Assembly: GCF_022376445.1 (NCBI RefSeq)
Contig: NW_025955231.1
Coordinates: 1 to 53,544, forward strand
Direction of reading: 5' to 3'
From: Fomitopsis serialis
Taxonomy: Eukaryota; Basidiomycota; Agaricomycetes; Polyporales; Fomitopsidaceae
DNA: 53,544 nt
A model generated the notes under the pieces. It ran no database searches, had not been told where the DNA came from, and was given only the letters and a program-made list of their open reading frames with translations. This document shows, piece after piece, positions 1-10,606 of this stretch. The position numbers and the translations under genes are program-made. How positions within the stretch are numbered: the first letter of the stretch is position 1; each line of letters opens with the position of its first letter.

Positions 1-759
1 GGTTTTGGTGGTTGTCGTCCTTATGGTGGCTGTGTCGTCCTCTGAATAGATGGTGTCGGGGGTGGAGGCTGGGTTCCTGGCCTCCATGGCGTCCATCCGG
101 GTCGCCAGTCTATCAATCGTCTTCGCTATGCTGTCCAGTAGCTTTGTTTCGGCGCTTGCGGTGGGCGGCGTTGGCGACGCCGGCCTAGTCGTTGGGACTA
201 CCTGTGGTTCTCTTGGCTTGGTGAGTCGTTCTGCAATGGTTTCAGCGTGTTCGGTGACTGTGCTCGTGTACTCAGCGTGGATGGACATCTCCTTCAGTAA
301 CTCTGCTGCACGTCCTAGCGCCTCCTCTAGGAGTATCATTTTGCGCATGTTTTCGTCTCCCTTGTTCTTGTTCGGGCTGAACAGGTCTTCGATGTCCTCA
401 TTCATTCTCATGTCTGTGTTCTTTCTGGACGGCTTTGGGGTCGGCGACTCCATACTCGCCTTGTCTACCTCCGTCTCGTTTTCCTCACAATTTTCGGACT
501 CGTAGGTCTGTTCTATGCCTATCATGGCAGCTGTTGGTGGTTTAGGGGATCTTCTGATGGACTTAGCAAGCTTGTCGAGGACTGTGCGTCCTCGACTCGG
601 CGTCGTCGGTATTAGCGCCGGGATCTCGGGCTTCCCTCGCGTTTTCCCCTCGACCTGGTGGCCTTGGCTCTTTGGATCTCCCTCGTGCGTACGTGTAGGA
701 TAGGGCTGGTGCCTATGGTCTCCACCGACCCCCTCGTGGGTCTCTTTAGCTCTACTCAT
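1..759 (-). CDS. Retrotransposon Gag/ORF1-like fragment (runs off the left edge)
   Basis: An uninterrupted minus-strand frame runs from an ATG at 759 (TAG immediately upstream) to the window edge, at least 253 codons with no stop. The protein is hydrophilic and low-complexity. It starts MSRAKETHEGVGG, has basic, proline-rich stretches, then an acidic segment (residues about 88-100, ENCEENETEVDK), then a predicted helical region (about 125-200) rich in E, A and K with heptad-like leucines, ending in a Thr-rich tail. Composition and layout resemble the first ORF (Gag/ORF1p) of fungal retroelements, and the plus-strand frame opposite is its shadow. No zinc knuckle or reverse transcriptase is visible because the rest lies outside. 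It could instead be an unrelated disordered protein; the retroelement assignment is inference. Confidence 0.45.
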   Translation of the reverse strand, partial: MSRAKETHEGVGGDHRHQPYPTRTHEGDPKSQGHQVEGKTRGKPEIPALIPTTPSRGRTVLDKLAKSIRRSPKPPTAAMIGIEQTYESENCEENETEVDKASMESPTPKPSRKNTDMRMNEDIEDLFSPNKNKGDENMRKMILLEEALGRAAELLKEMSIHAEYTSTVTEHAETIAERLTKPREPQVVPTTRPASPTPPTASAETKLLDSIAKTIDRLATRMDAMEARNPASTPDTIYSEDDTATIRTTTTKT

Positions 760-1428
760 CTACCGTTTTTTCTCTATTTTCCGAGCGTGGGAAAATTCGA
801 GATGGTTGTGGTATGGGGAAGAGGAGCGTCCCGCGACATGGCTGGGGACAAGCACCCTTGACAAGAAGTACTGCATTGGCTGTGATCGTGGCTGACACTT
901 TGCAGTGCAAGAGCCAGCGGATCGAACGACCAGAGTCAACTGCGGTTGTCAATTTCAGATCCGTGTCTTTGATGACAGTCGACCATCGACTATTGGCCGA
1001 ACCCACAGAGAGCAGATACCCTGTTTGTTTAGGATCAGTGTTTCGGGGCCAAGATCGCATTTGACAACGTACGCATTCAGGAAGCCAAGCGCCTTGGAAG
1101 TTTGACGGACCTCATATGGTACCCGTTGGCACAATCGACCACAGCTTTCGAGCCGAGAATGGTCCGTTCGTGAGACAGGAGAGATTCATAAAGGACAACC
1201 ACTGCTGAGTACAGGCGACGCAAACAAAATCGTAGACTCCAGTCGTTCAACTCCAGGCAATTTGCTTGTGCACTCGGGACGTCGAGCTCGGGAGTGTCGT
1301 GTTACTTGTTATCTGAGGATCTGCTGCACTGGCGAGCCGAGCCATCGGTGGCAGCGTCCGAAGGCCGCCGCATCCACCTGGGCAATCACGCTGTACGCAG
1401 CGTCTGCACGATCACCGGACGAGCCTTC
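760..1428. other. Gap without a recognisable gene
   Basis: This stretch lies between the start of the minus-strand Gag-like frame and the 3' end of the minus-strand carrier gene. Short frames exist on both strands, but none has protein-like composition or plausible splice partners. I see no repeat or RNA gene here. Confidence 0.5.
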
Positions 1429-2712
1429 TCACGAGAACGCATGTACAATGGTCTCAAAGGTCGTGAAGGTAACCATGTTGACAGGAATAGCCCTATGAAG
1501 ACCAGCACCACCCATTCGAGGGTGCGTCAATTATAAGTAGCTCGTCTCAGAATAACCAGGCTGGCGCACGGACCTGATCAGCGTCGGCGCGAGCCCGCGG
1601 AAGAACACCGGGAAACCCTCCGTGCGGTAGGATGCGACGATCGTGGTCCGCATATTCCGGTAGGGGTTTTCGGCTGATCTGCTGAAAGTGCTTTGCACGC
1701 GCGTCTTGACGACGTCGAACGGGAAGGTGACGACCCAGCCTGCGATGCCCGCCAGACCACCTGCCGCGAGAGTTGCTAGCCATGGAGTCACGTTGGATGC
1801 CCGCTGTGAGGGCGATCGTGGCCAGTAGCGGACGGTAGCTTCGTAGGCGTAGAAGTAGGTGCCGTAGCCGATGTCGCGCAGCGCTGTCGAGGTGATACCG
1901 CGATACAGACCTTTGACACCGTGCTGCTTGAAGATACGTTGGGTAACGTCATACGCGCTGAGAGAGCCGGCGGGCGACGTGGCGTTAGCTGCTGCGGCCT
2001 GCATAAGTTGTTGCTGGGTCTTGATCAACTCTGCGGGCGAGGTGACGAGCCTTCGGATGGGTATGCAGATAACAGAGTTAGTGAGCGAAGGTCATAGACA
2101 TGTCGGCATGACGAGATGACACAACGTACGAGCATATAATACCAGTGCCTGCGCCAGCAAGAGTGACTTGGGTGAGCGTGGGGATGGATCGCTCGGTCTC
2201 AAGCTGAACCTTCGTGAGCCAGCCATACGAAGAGAAGACTAGGCCATTCAGAGGCGCAGCACCAATCTAAACACTGTCAAAGCTTATCAATCCACAAGCG
2301 TAGAAGTGTACTCACGATGGGAGCGAAAACACCTCGGTAAAGTCCACTCAAGCGCTCTTCTCGTAGGATAGTAAGGAGCGCGTGGAAAGTCGAGCGGTAA
2401 GCCCGGTTAGCAACGGCGGCCTGGAATCGTACTTTGACTGTGGGCCATCAATGCTATGAACTGCAATCGCTCGACATCATGGTTCACCTGTGTCGAACGG
2501 GAAACCAACGACAACCGCGGCCACACCTGCAGGGCAGTCGGTTGAGCCCTTTTCGTGATGATCATCAAAACGATCCTGCTCACCAGCTACGGTTCCAGCC
2601 AGGAAGTTGAGTTTAGGGTTGATTGTAGCTATAAGCATACAGTCAGTACAGATCTCAAAGGCCGCGACGAAGGCCCACCTTGTCCATCGGCGACTCGGAT
2701 GTCTTTGTCCAT
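1429..2712 (-). CDS. Mitochondrial carrier family transporter (SLC25 type)
   Basis: Seven exons read in frame: 2712-2679, 2628-2584, 2526-2488, 2437-2316, 2266-2130, 2050-1574 and 1492-1429, giving 305 residues, the normal length for this family of inner-membrane solute exchangers. All three signature repeats are visible: P36-x-D38-x-x-K41 (FPFDTVKVRFQ), P131-x-E133-x-x-K136 (SPAELIK) and P236-x-D238-x-x-K241 (FPFDVVKTRVQ). These form the matrix gate of a six-helix carrier. The segment LRDIGYGTYFYAYE is typical of the carnitine/acylcarnitine, ornithine and Ymc1-like branch, but the substrate cannot be fixed from sequence. The last intron is easily missed: without it translation stops at 1531, while splicing restores the usual helix-6 ending AIPVNMVTF. 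The start MDKDIRVADG gives a short N-terminus as expected. No frameshift. It shares a 344-bp divergent promoter with the Abp1 gene. Confidence 0.93.
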
Positions 2713-3056
2713 TCCATGCGAGTTGGTTCTATGATAACAATAGACTGATGCCTCAGGAAATGCCTTGGGCGTCGTATAGACGAGTCTCGTCCACGAGTAT
2801 TCCCCGAGCAAGCACAGTGAGAGAAGGGAGAGCGAACATCGGCGCGGTGTATTCGGAGGTGGCTGTCGGGCGTAGCGCCGGGTGAAGTCACCGAGATGAG
2901 CGTGGGAACTCCTCGACCGTGCCCGCGTCCCCGTCATCGCCGCCCGCAGCGCACAACGACCAGTCCAAAGCGCGCGCGTCCCGCACTGTGCATCTTCCAA
3001 TCTGCTCTCCTCTTGAATAACACTATTGCTCGCTAGGCTAGGAGAGACGTTACCAC
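2713..3056. promoter_or_regulatory. Divergent intergenic region between carrier and Abp1 genes
   Basis: Only 344 bp separate the start codons of the minus-strand carrier (2712) and the plus-strand Abp1 gene (3057), so both promoters must lie here or overlap the coding starts. I see no clear TATA box. Open frames across it are uninterrupted but look like chance. Confidence 0.5.
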
Positions 3057-5519
3057 ATGTCGCACCAGGTAAACCTGTCAGGTAGAGACTTGGCACAGGC
3101 GTACCAGGACGTGGTGAACGGGAATGGTATCGACTGGGCCATCTTCAGCTACGACAAAGGCACAAACGATCTGAAAGTCCAGGCGACCGGGGATGGCGGT
3201 CTTGAGGAACTCCAGGAAGAGTTCTCTGACGGAAGGTGCGTGATCATCCTAGGTACACTGGGTATGTTGTGCATGTAACAGACCGTATCCAGGATGCAGT
3301 ACGCGCTCGCGCGCGTCAAGGATCCCAACGTACGCTCTCATCCGTGTTGCTATATTTCGTAGACTGATAGACAAGCTATAGAGCAACCTACCGAAGGTCG
3401 TCCAAATCAACTGGTGTGGTGATGGCGTGCCCGTAGCTAGGAAGGGCCTCTTCCATACCCACTCAAGTGCGGTCGCCAACTTCCTCCGCGGCACCCACGT
3501 CGTGGTCAACGCTCGCAACGAGGTATGCCAGACTCTATGCGTGCTGCTCTACCCTAACATTCGCGACGAAGTCCGACGTCACTCCGTCCCTGATCATGTC
3601 TCGCGTTGAAGCCGCCTCCGGCGCGAAGTACTCCTCCCAAAGGAGGCACCACGTAGATTCGATCCCATCGCACCCGTAGGCACAAACTATACCCCCATTG
3701 GCAAGCCAGATATCGCAGGAATGAGGGCATCGGCTGCACCCAGTGCGCCCAAGCCCAGCATGCCCAGTGCACCACGACCGGTACCCGTGGCGCCAAGTCC
3801 CGCTGCGGGCATGGGTAGGGCACCCGTCACGAGCAGGGCGCCCGCCGACGCGTGGCCGGAAGAAAGCGCACCTGCACCGCCTCCTGCACTTCCGTCTGCG
3901 AGTCGGCCGCCTGTCTGGGGAAGCGCCGCGGCGCATGCAGCTCCTGTACGTACGAACTACTGTAAACCATGTCAGCCTTGGACTCACGATGGGTAGGCCG
4001 CACCAAGGGCTGTTCCGCCTGCCCCGGCTCCAGCTCCAGCACCTGCCGCGTCTAAGCCGGTTGAGGATGACAAATCGGCCCGTGGGCACAGCGTACACAC
4101 CGATCAAGCTGCAGCCTAAGAGACTTGTCAACCCTTTCGCGGCGAGAGAAGCCCAGACGCAAGCGGAGCCCGCCAGCTCAAGCGCAGCCCACGGCGGGCA
4201 AGAAGTTGACCTGGAGTGAGCGTCAAGCCCTTGCGAACAGCAAAAGGAAGAGGAGGAACGCGGAGTCGGCCGCGTCGTATCAGCGCCGCCTGCTGCTGCT
4301 AAGTCCGCATGGAAGCCACCTGCGGTTGCCGCACCCCCCTCCCTGAGCCTGAAGAAGAGGATTGGGAGGTGAGTATGCGAGATGTAATTTCGAGCGGGAT
4401 GTTGATCGTTCGGAAGGCACCTGCACCCCCGCCCCGCCGCCAGCTGCGACGCGTCCACCGGTCCCAGCGGCTGGTGTCGACACCTCCCCCTCCACCGCCG
4501 CCACCACCGGCTCCGGAGCTGAGTACGAAGAGCCTGCTGCAGAAGAAGCTGCACCCCTCCGCCCGTACGCATCTGTCCCGTCAATCTGCTTCCTCGTTAG
4601 CTTAAACATGTTTCCAGCCCCCTCCTCCCCCTCCGCCGCCTCCCCGGTCGTGCAGGCCGCGCCAGAGCCAGAGCCAGTGGCTGCACCGGCGCACTCGCAG
4701 GGCGCGGGCTCTGCGCGTCGTGCATTCGACTACGACGCGCAGGAGGACAATGAGATGAACCTCGTTGAAGGCGAGCTCATCGAGGAGATCGAGCAGCTCG
4801 ACGAGGGCTGGTGGGCCGGCGTGGGCGACGGCGGCACCAAACGAGGACTCTTCCCGGTGAGTGTCCTCGTCTGCATCCGCGGCTGGTCCGTGATCGGAGG
4901 ATCAGATCTCGCTTCATTTTGCTTCCTTCTCGTTGCTTCCTTGAATCTTCTCATCTTACCTGGTCCGGAATGAATGGAAGAAGGCTGACGAGTTTTGACG
5001 ATGACGCTTCTTAGCAAACTACGTAGAATTAGTTGAGCTGCAGGAGGTGGAGGCTGCTGAGCCCCCGCCCCCCTCGCCGCCGCCACCACCGCCGCCACCA
5101 CCACCGCCGGTAAGTCTCATGTAGCCGCGATATGGGAGAGTTGTGGTAGAAGGCTGACTTGTGTCATGCAGCCCCCTGCTGCGGCTCCTGTTGCGGCCGA
5201 GCCGGAACCTGAGCCCGAGCCACAGGGCGTTACGGCGGTCGCGCTATATGAGTACGTACACTGGATCCCCATCAGCAAATTGACAGCGGGTATTGATGAC
5301 GTGGTGTGCAGTTACGACGCTGCCGAGGACAACGAGCTGTCGTTCAGAGAAGGGGACAGGATTGTGGAGATCGAGGCCGCCTCGGAGGACTGGTGGCAAG
5401 GGCAGGACCAGCACGGCAATGTGGGGCTGTTCCCTGGTGAGTCGAGACTGCGTGTGATGGTGGCTCGTTATCAGGAAGCTTACTTGGCGGCAGCAAACTA
5501 TGTTGAAGTACAGGAATAG
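3057..5519 (+). CDS. ABP1: Actin-binding protein Abp1 (ADF-H domain, proline-rich linker, two SH3 domains), frame broken in linker
   Basis: Cortical actin-patch protein linking F-actin to endocytic and Arp2/3 regulators. The N-terminal ADF/cofilin-homology domain is encoded by exons 3057-3235, 3293-3329, 3382-3522 and 3572 onward (MSHQVNLSGRDL, then MQYALARVKDPN, LPKVVQINWCGDGVP, RVEAASGAKYS). A long Pro/Ala linker follows, containing the typical KKLTWSERQALA helix and an acidic EPEEEDWE patch. SH3-1 (FDYDAQEDNEMNLVEGE, about 4720-4855) and SH3-2 (ALYDYDAAEDNELSFREGD, about 5185-5436) follow, each split before ANYVE, with a polyproline run between. The stop is at 5519. Single-base breaks are needed near 3634, 4074, 4190, 4240, 4340, 4630 and 4856. 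All but the last are in the linker and most sit beside C or G runs. I read these as assembly errors rather than a pseudogene because the domains are intact, but decay cannot be excluded. Confidence 0.88.
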
Positions 5520-5792
5520 GTTCGGCGGCAGGAGGGAGGCTAACAGCGCGGTTAAGGATTTGAACGGCGTCTGTCGCCCGAGGCATAGCGGGATGAGGGT
5601 GAAAAGAGTAGGCCGACGCTGTGCACTTGTAACGTTGTCAGCCTTTTGTCGCGTGTCGAAACATGGGATGTGATGTCTGGAAGACCATAAGGCGGCTGCC
5701 AAAGGCCGCACACGGCTGGCTCAAGTCGGGGACACACGCCGGCCTGGTAAAAGATAGGACATTACGTAATTTCATTTAATGGTAGTGGAACG

Positions 5793-5803
5793 CCTATTTA
5801 TAG
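5793..5803 (+). promoter_or_regulatory. TATA-like box of the GH72 gene
   Basis: CCTATTTATAG lies about 90 bp upstream of the GH72 start codon at 5890, in a 370-bp gap with no gene. Position and sequence fit a fungal TATA element. No other element is evident in the gap. Confidence 0.45.
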
Positions 5804-5889
5804 GGGCCGGGGGGCGATACTAATACGGCGCTTGTGTTTGATTTCGCGTCCTTCCTTTCGCCTCCATTGCCTCTCCCTTCACTGCGGCC

Positions 5890-7659
5890 ATGAAGCTCTT
5901 CAACGCCGCCCTCGTCGCAGTCGCGGCCCTCCCCTTCGCCGCCTCCCTCCCCACCATCGCTCGCAAGGGTTCCTTCCTCTTCGACTCCTCGACCGGCGAC
6001 CGCTTCTACCTCAAGGGTCTCGCGTATGCGGGTGAGAGCTTTTCCCAGGCCGCGCGAAGCCTGCACGCCTCTGACGTGTTTGTCGCGCGCAGCGAACTAT
6101 GGATCCGGCCAGACACCGCCCTCTGGCCAAGTCAGCGAGGTCGACCCCCTCGCCAACGGCCCTGGCTGCGCCCGTGACATCCCGTACTTCAAGCAGCTCG
6201 ATGTCAACATTCTTCGCGTCTACCAGGTCAACTCCAGTCTCGACCACAGCAGCTGCATGAGCGCGCTCGAGTCGGCCGGCATCTACGTCCTCGTTGACCT
6301 TGCGACGCAGGTCGAGGCGATCTCAGGCTCCTCGCCTGCGTGGAACCTCGAGCTGCTCACGCAGTACATCAACACGATTGAGGTGTTCGGGCAGTACTCC
6401 AACGTGTTTGGCTTTAACATTGGTAACGAAGTTGTACGTCGGAATCTATCCTCTGCGCAGTAGGCGTGTCTCACGGCTCACCGCCCGACAGATTAGCTCC
6501 CTTGCGGACGACCAGGCTGCTCCATACATCAAGTCTGCCGTGCGCGACGTCAAGGCTTTCATGTCTGCGCACAACTACAGTCAGCTCGTCGGTTACACTG
6601 GTACGGATTCGCCCAACTCCCGGGCGACTCTTCCCTACTACCTCGCATGCGGAGAGGACAGCTCGTCCATCTTTGACTACTGGGGTCTTAACATCTACGA
6701 GTGGTGCGGCAACAGCGACTTCCAGACTTCTGGATATTCGGCTCGCACGCAGGAGTTGGCCAATCTTGGCATTCCCGCTTTCTTCTCCGAGTATGGCTGC
6801 AACGCCGTCGAGCCCCGCGCTTTCCAGGACGTGCCTGTCCTGTACAGCTCGGACATGTCTAACGTCTGGTCGGGAGGTATCATCTACGAGTACATTGAGC
6901 AGTCCAACGCCTACGGTCTCGTCAACATCTCGTCGGACGGCTCGTCTGTCTCTACGCTTACAGACTTTAACAACCTGAAGTCGCAGTACGCGACCGCAAC
7001 TGGCTCCTCGCTCGCGTCGGCGTCGTACTCCCCCTCGATCTCCCTCCCGGATTCATGCCCCATGAGCAATGCCAGCTGGCCCGTGGCCACTTCCCTGCCG
7101 CCCACGCCGAACAGCGGTCTTTGCGACTGTATCGCGAGCCAGCTGTCGTGTATCTCGACCTACTCTCTTGACGATGCCGGCCAGATTGGTACGGCCATCG
7201 GCACGATCTGCGGTACTTCGTCGCAGGCTTGCAGCGCCATTACCGGCAACGGCACGTCGGGCTCATATGGCGATCTGTCCATGTGCAACCCTCTGCAGCA
7301 GCTCAACATCGCGATGGAGATATACTACAACGAGCAGAGCCGCACGTCGTCTGCTTGCCAGTGGGCTTTCGCCACGCTCGCTTCGAGCGCCAGCATCAGC
7401 GGAACCGCCCAGTTCTCTAGCGCTACCAGCAGCTGTGTCGCGGCTGACGCGTTTGCGAGCAGCACTGGTATCCCCACCGCGACCACGACGCTCGCTGGTG
7501 TCTCGACCCACCCGTTGGTCTCGGCGCGGCGGCCTCTGGCTCGAAGAGCGCAAGCGGGGGCGGCGCTGTCCGGCTGATCGCCTCTGATGCGCCCGCGAGC
7601 GCTCTGTTCGCGACCGTGATCCTCGGCGTCGTCGGGGCTTCATGGCCGTCTTCGTATAA
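5890..7659 (+). CDS. GPI-anchored beta-1,3-glucanosyltransferase, GH72 with X8/CBM43 module (Gas/Gel family)
   Basis: Cell-wall enzyme that cuts and rejoins beta-1,3-glucan chains at the plasma membrane. Exons are 5890-6031, 6093-6433 and 6492-7659. A signal peptide (MKLFNAALVAVAALPFAAS) opens the protein. The acid/base Glu is E160 (FNIGNEV, at the end of exon 2) and the nucleophile is E261 (FFSEYGC), the same numbering as Aspergillus Gel1. A cysteine-rich X8 module follows (CDCIASQLSC... CNPLQQLN... ACQWAFATL, about residues 370-450), then a Ser/Thr-rich stem. As written the frame ends early at 7577. Two one-base shifts (near 7515 in the stem and in the GGGG run near 7634) would be needed to reach a hydrophobic GPI-anchor tail ending in a stop at 7657-7659. 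These look like homopolymer-length errors. Fold and catalytic residues are complete. Confidence 0.96.
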
Positions 7660-9241
7660 ACGCCCGTGCGCGCCCTCCCCTTTACGGTTACGATACCTGC
7701 CCGGGACTGCTCTATGCTGAGCAGTCCCGTCTGACGTTTCTTACTCACGGCTTGCGCCAGTAAACTTAACCTGTTGTACACTGTCGCAAAATGCATCGGC
7801 CTGGAAGGGCCTGGACGATGCGGACGGACTGTTATCAGCCTCAGTGCCTCGCTCGATTTGATGACCCTACTACCCCCACACCACCTACCTATCCCCGACG
7901 TACAGAAGGAACCTCCACGGTGTCTCGTCTGGCACGACCTAATCTCCTGACTACACATGCCCGCGCTTGCTGCCTGCGCGCCTGGGACTAGTCACACGGA
8001 CTTCCCCTCTCGACGGACCACTACCACTCGTATCTGACCCATGTTGCACAAATATACGTCTTGACCGCGCACATACTTTGCTTACTTTATATCTGTCTTT
8101 CACAGTCTATCTTTATCCAAACGGAGCCTGTCCTTTTTTCGCACCTGTCGTCCTCTGGTCTGCGATGCGCACAAGATACGCCCGGTAGGCTGGCGCGGCT
8201 GTGGTAGGTCTGATTGACTGACGTCGACGGTCGACAGGAACGCATGGCTCGACGGTCTACCGCCAAACTCTGGCGGCCCATGTCAGACTAACGCAGAGTC
8301 CGACTCTTGGCCCGGCTCCACACTCGATCACCAGCTTAAGTGCTTGAGGCGGTGCCGTTTGTGCGGACAGGATCAACCCTGCGCGCCCTTCCGTGCATGC
8401 AGGTCTTGGGGTGCCCCGAGGTTAGTGCGCAGAACTCTTGCAACAGGCAGCCCGACAGTAGATGGCGGCAATCGACTAGTAAAGGTGAGGTCATTGCTTG
8501 GAAGTTCGGTTTCTGATTCCTCGAAGCTGTCAGCTTGGAAGGGTGGACGAACAAGGTCCCGAAACAACATGTTCGTCATACACGTTCCCTTCGATGCGTC
8601 CAACTTATCACTGTTGCATGTACCTGAAACTGGTGCGCTCTGTTCCCAATCCCACAGCGCTTGCACTGCTGCGTCGGGGCATGTTGTCTTCCCACCGGAT
8701 GAAAGTGGACTTAGGGGACACGACGAGGCCGCACCAACTCCAGGACCACTCTGTGCTGCACGCTGCTAGCGCGGACGCTCTCCTTACTTGCACGGCCGCC
8801 GATGTTCATCGGCTTGAAGCTCGTTGTGCGGCTACCAGCAGCTGGCGAGCGTCATCGCGTTCGCCAACGCTACGTCCGCTTCCCTCCAGTACGTCGATTG
8901 TGAGCCTTCTCGTTCGCCGGGGACTATTCCTCGAGTCTGCGCAGCAAGGTTTAAGCTCCGGGCTTCGTACACGGTACGTCTTGCGGTGCGTCATTTCCCA
9001 TCGAAACAGGCGTCGCATTGTAGTGTGCCCGGAAGCATGTTACTTCGTCTTCATTTCCGGAGCGGGTCCCGGATCTGCGCCTCGAGGGCCGTCGCATGTG
9101 CCCAAGGAAGTCCCGAGATATGTGCGCACGTAGTGGATGAGCGTTGTGGTGGGAATCGAAGGAGGGTGGTAACGTGGCAGGACACTCTGTTTGGGTTCGA
9201 CCCTTCGTGGCGGACCTGGTATACTGTACACCCAAGCTGCG
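7660..9241. other. 1.6-kb gap with no supported gene
   Basis: The first few hundred bases are pyrimidine-rich 3' flank of the GH72 gene. Around 8824-8910 a short frame (GYQQLASVIAFANATSAS) has protein-like composition but no convincing splice partners. I see no repeats or RNA genes. Confidence 0.4.
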
Positions 9242-9976
9242 ATGACCGTTCCCGAGGGAAAGTACGACCTATCGCTCGATGTCCAAGATCGGCTCATCAG
9301 GGCTGCGTTTGAAGGTAACATACCTATCTGGCTACGTCATGTGTGACGACGAGCTTTCTGATGCGCGCGATCTGACCTCTACTCGGAGTAGGGAGAGACC
9401 ACGCCTACAGCAGCCCAGGACACCCGCCTTTCCGAGTCGGCGCAGCCTTGCTCACAGCAGACAACCTCGTCATCAAGGGCGCGAGTGTGGATTCCGTGAC
9501 CTCTGGCGAGTGCCCGTAGATGTCCCGTCGGCGATGTGGTACTGACTGATGCACGACACGGCGAGTCGGTACAGGTGCCATCTGCGCTGAACGAACAGCT
9601 ATAGTGAAAGCTGTGGTGAGTTGTCGCCTGTACGCGCCAGCCCTCTGACCTCACCTACGCCAGAGCGACGGCTATTCCTCGTTTCTTGCCATCGCCATTG
9701 TCAGGCGCGCTCGTTAATTTCTTACCGTATCACCTCCAAGCGGTTGACGATGCCTCACCATTCAAGCGATGTCCCCGTACCCATCTCGCCGTGCGGACTG
9801 TGCCGTCAGGTCCTAAAGAGTTCTGCGCGGCGGATATGCCGGTCCTGATGGTACCCGCGGATTACGATGCTCGTCGAGGAAGGGGCGAGGAAGAGGGGGG
9901 AGTGAAGCGAGGGACGCTGGGTGAGCTCTGTCCGCTGAGCTCGTTCCCCAGTGCTTGTCCAGAGGTCGTCATCTGA
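9242..9976 (+). CDS. CDD1: Cytidine deaminase
   Basis: Pyrimidine salvage enzyme converting cytidine or deoxycytidine to uridine forms with a zinc-bound water. Exon 1 (9242-9314) encodes MTVPEGKYDLSLDVQDRL; exon 2 from 9392 has HAYSSPGHPPFRVGAALL; exon 3 (9575-9615) carries the catalytic CAERTA (Cys ligand and Glu base); exon 4 is 9664-9704; exon 5 (9767-9976) has SPCGLCRQ with the other two Cys ligands, then EFCAADMPVLMV. All zinc ligands are present. The exon 2-3 junction could not be resolved cleanly (donor somewhere in 9490-9515). One base appears to be missing near 9812 (GTCCTAAAGAG). The exon 4 donor would be GC (AG|GCGCGC) unless a base is wrong. The acidic, glycine-rich C-terminus (GRGEEEGG) is longer than usual. 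Confidence 0.9.
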
Positions 9977-10606
9977 GCTGGCCGATGTATCCCTCAGTTG
10001 GCCTCACGATCAGGCATGATGATTTGTCTCTCGAGGGTATCGCGATGACGCGTTGATTTCCTGACGAGGTTATATACTTCTCTGTATCCGAGCCGTGGTC
10101 AGTGGTCTACATTGTGGCGCGAAACCGCAGTTTGATGTGAGTGACAGCTTGGTGACAGCGTGCAGAGGGAGGGCCTGGGAGAACACGCTTCTGCGTCTTG
10201 TTCGCATCAAAGACTGGTCTGTGAGCTGCCGGCAAGACGTTGAGACTGGAAATGGACAAAGACGGCCCACGCAAATGTGACCAAGACACGCAGTATTATT
10301 GTAACACGGCGACACTGATACTACACTTGTGAACACCCAAGTACTCACCTGCACCCACCTCTCCCCGTCTGCTTGCGCGCGACGAACGAAGTGGTGCCGC
10401 GGTTATCGTCGTCGCTGCGGCCGACGGCTTCGGTCCCACTACCACGCGGCCATCAGCGAGCCCCCCGAAGGGACAAACCAGACCAAGCCTTTAAAAAAGT
10501 TTCCCCCGGCTGCGCCGTTGCCATGCTCTCCTCCCGTCATCCGTGAGCGTGTCGTCCGGTGTTCGTCAACCCCCGCGAAGGTCGTGTGCATGCCGCGACG
10601 CCGGCC
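9977..10606. other. Intergenic region upstream of the DUF6534 tandem pair
   Basis: There is no protein-like frame here. An A/T-rich stretch (CCTTTAAAAAAGTTT, about 10488-10502) roughly 105 bp before the next start codon may serve as a core promoter. Nothing else is recognisable. Confidence 0.4.

Noticed and set aside
50..505. 151-codon plus-strand frame rich in Ser/Val/Leu
   Set aside because: It is the antisense shadow of the longer minus-strand Gag-like frame, which is continuous to the window edge.
3057..5519. Abp1 locus as a pseudogene
   Set aside because: ADF-H and both SH3 domains and all tested splice sites are intact. The breaks are single bases, mostly at homopolymers, and similar breaks appear in several unrelated genes.
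9140..9215. GGTTCGACCC B-box-like sequence as a tRNA
   Set aside because: No matching A box, acceptor stem or anticodon arm at the right spacing.
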